Shown here in pieces: positions 54,085 to 54,344 of a stretch of DNA of 54,344 nucleotides; positions within the stretch are counted from its first letter, which is position 1; each line of letters opens with the position of its first letter. The stretch spans positions 1-54,344 of the forward strand of contig NZ_VSEY01000065.1 in the NCBI RefSeq assembly GCF_008086045.1, written 5' to 3'. This DNA is from Nonomuraea sp. PA05 (lineage in GTDB: Bacteria; Actinomycetota; Actinomycetes; Streptosporangiales; Streptosporangiaceae). The position numbers were made by a program, and so were the translations under genes. Below the pieces are notes generated by a model, which worked only from the letters and a program-made list of their open reading frames with translations, was not told the origin of the DNA and did no database searches.

Positions 54085-54344
54085 TCCATCGCACTTCACG
54101 GCACGCCGCCGGCGCCCCAGGGCCCGGCGCTCGCCCTCTGCGGCTCGCCGGGCGCGCTCCTGGGCCCGCCCGCTTTCCGTGGCTTGCTGGGCGCGCTCCT
54201 GGGCCCGCCCGCTTTCCGTGGCTTGCTGGGCGCGCTTCTGGGGCCGCCCGCCTTTGGCGGCTCGCTGGGCGCGTACCAGGGCTCGCCGGCTTTCCGCGGC
54301 TGGCCGTCCGAGTGTGGTGGCTCGCCGCAGCCCTCGTGACGGCG
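54085..54344. repeat. 39-bp degenerate tandem repeats at the right edge
   Basis: Units start near 54151, 54190, 54229 and 54268, the first two almost identical (core GGCGCGCTCCTGGGCCCGCC) and the last degenerate. A minus-strand frame stays open from the window end to a TGA at 54096-54098 and would read a Pro/Ser/Lys/Gly-rich tail, so part of a gene may lie here. It may equally be intergenic repeat; the window is too short to tell. Confidence 0.6.

Overview
The window is very GC-rich DNA (roughly 70% or more by eye) with tightly packed genes, many ATGA/GTGA start-stop overlaps, GTG/TTG starts and families typical of filamentous actinomycetes (FAAL-type polyketide loading, MMPL and DHA2 exporters, GpgS, LacI-controlled glycoside hydrolases). 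It looks like a Streptosporangiales-type chromosome, but I cannot place the genus. No rRNA, tRNA, IS element, phage integrase or CRISPR array was found.

1-13.8 kb: a compact minus-strand polyketide operon. It reads FAAL loader, PKS1 (ACP-KS-AT-DH-KR-ACP), PKS2 (KS-AT-ACP, no reductive domain and no terminal thioesterase), type II thioesterase, an AfsA-family double-hotdog protein and an MFS exporter that runs off the left edge. A HAD hydrolase is divergent from the FAAL. The architecture suggests that a fatty acid is extended twice to an unreduced beta-ketoacyl-ACP. That is the kind of substrate AfsA enzymes transfer to dihydroxyacetone phosphate, so I propose butenolide-type chain release. 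This is the most novel system in the window.

13.8-21.8 kb: a MerR-type regulator divergent from an aldo/keto reductase and a His-rich membrane protein, then an MMPL transporter, an orphan LuxR-type response regulator, a DHA2 exporter and a small membrane protein. Three near-identical 24-bp dyads (14519, 16663, 19824) lie in front of the AKR, MMPL and MFS genes and look like one MerR-type regulon.

21.9-28.1 kb: a secreted chymotrypsin-fold protein that seems to lack its catalytic serine, then a sugar-acid catabolic locus. That locus is an AKR and HpaI-type aldolase on the minus strand, and a DUF1537 kinase, PdxA2-like dehydrogenase and DeoR regulator on the plus strand, around a repeated operator. 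28.1-33.9 kb: a CadC-like ArsR and CDF metal-efflux pair, GpgS, a 33-bp tandem repeat, a TetR/MFS pair with palindromic operators, and an acyl-CoA dehydrogenase.

33.9-36.6 kb: an accessory patch with a strong hairpin, a 64-aa membrane protein, a regulator of three GntR-like winged helices, a membrane-anchored orphan and a secreted orphan. 36.7-40.3 kb: a DUF6282-type metal-dependent hydrolase with an SsuABC/NMT1-type ABC importer. 40.3-51.7 kb: a LacI-controlled glycan-use operon (GH127-like enzyme, two related clan-A-like glycosidases, CUT1 importer). 51.7-54.3 kb: a SpoIIE-type phosphatase, a paralogue of the His-rich membrane protein, and 39-bp tandem repeats at the right edge.

Short in-frame tandem duplications recur in unrelated genes across the window, which suggests a chromosome prone to local repeat expansion.
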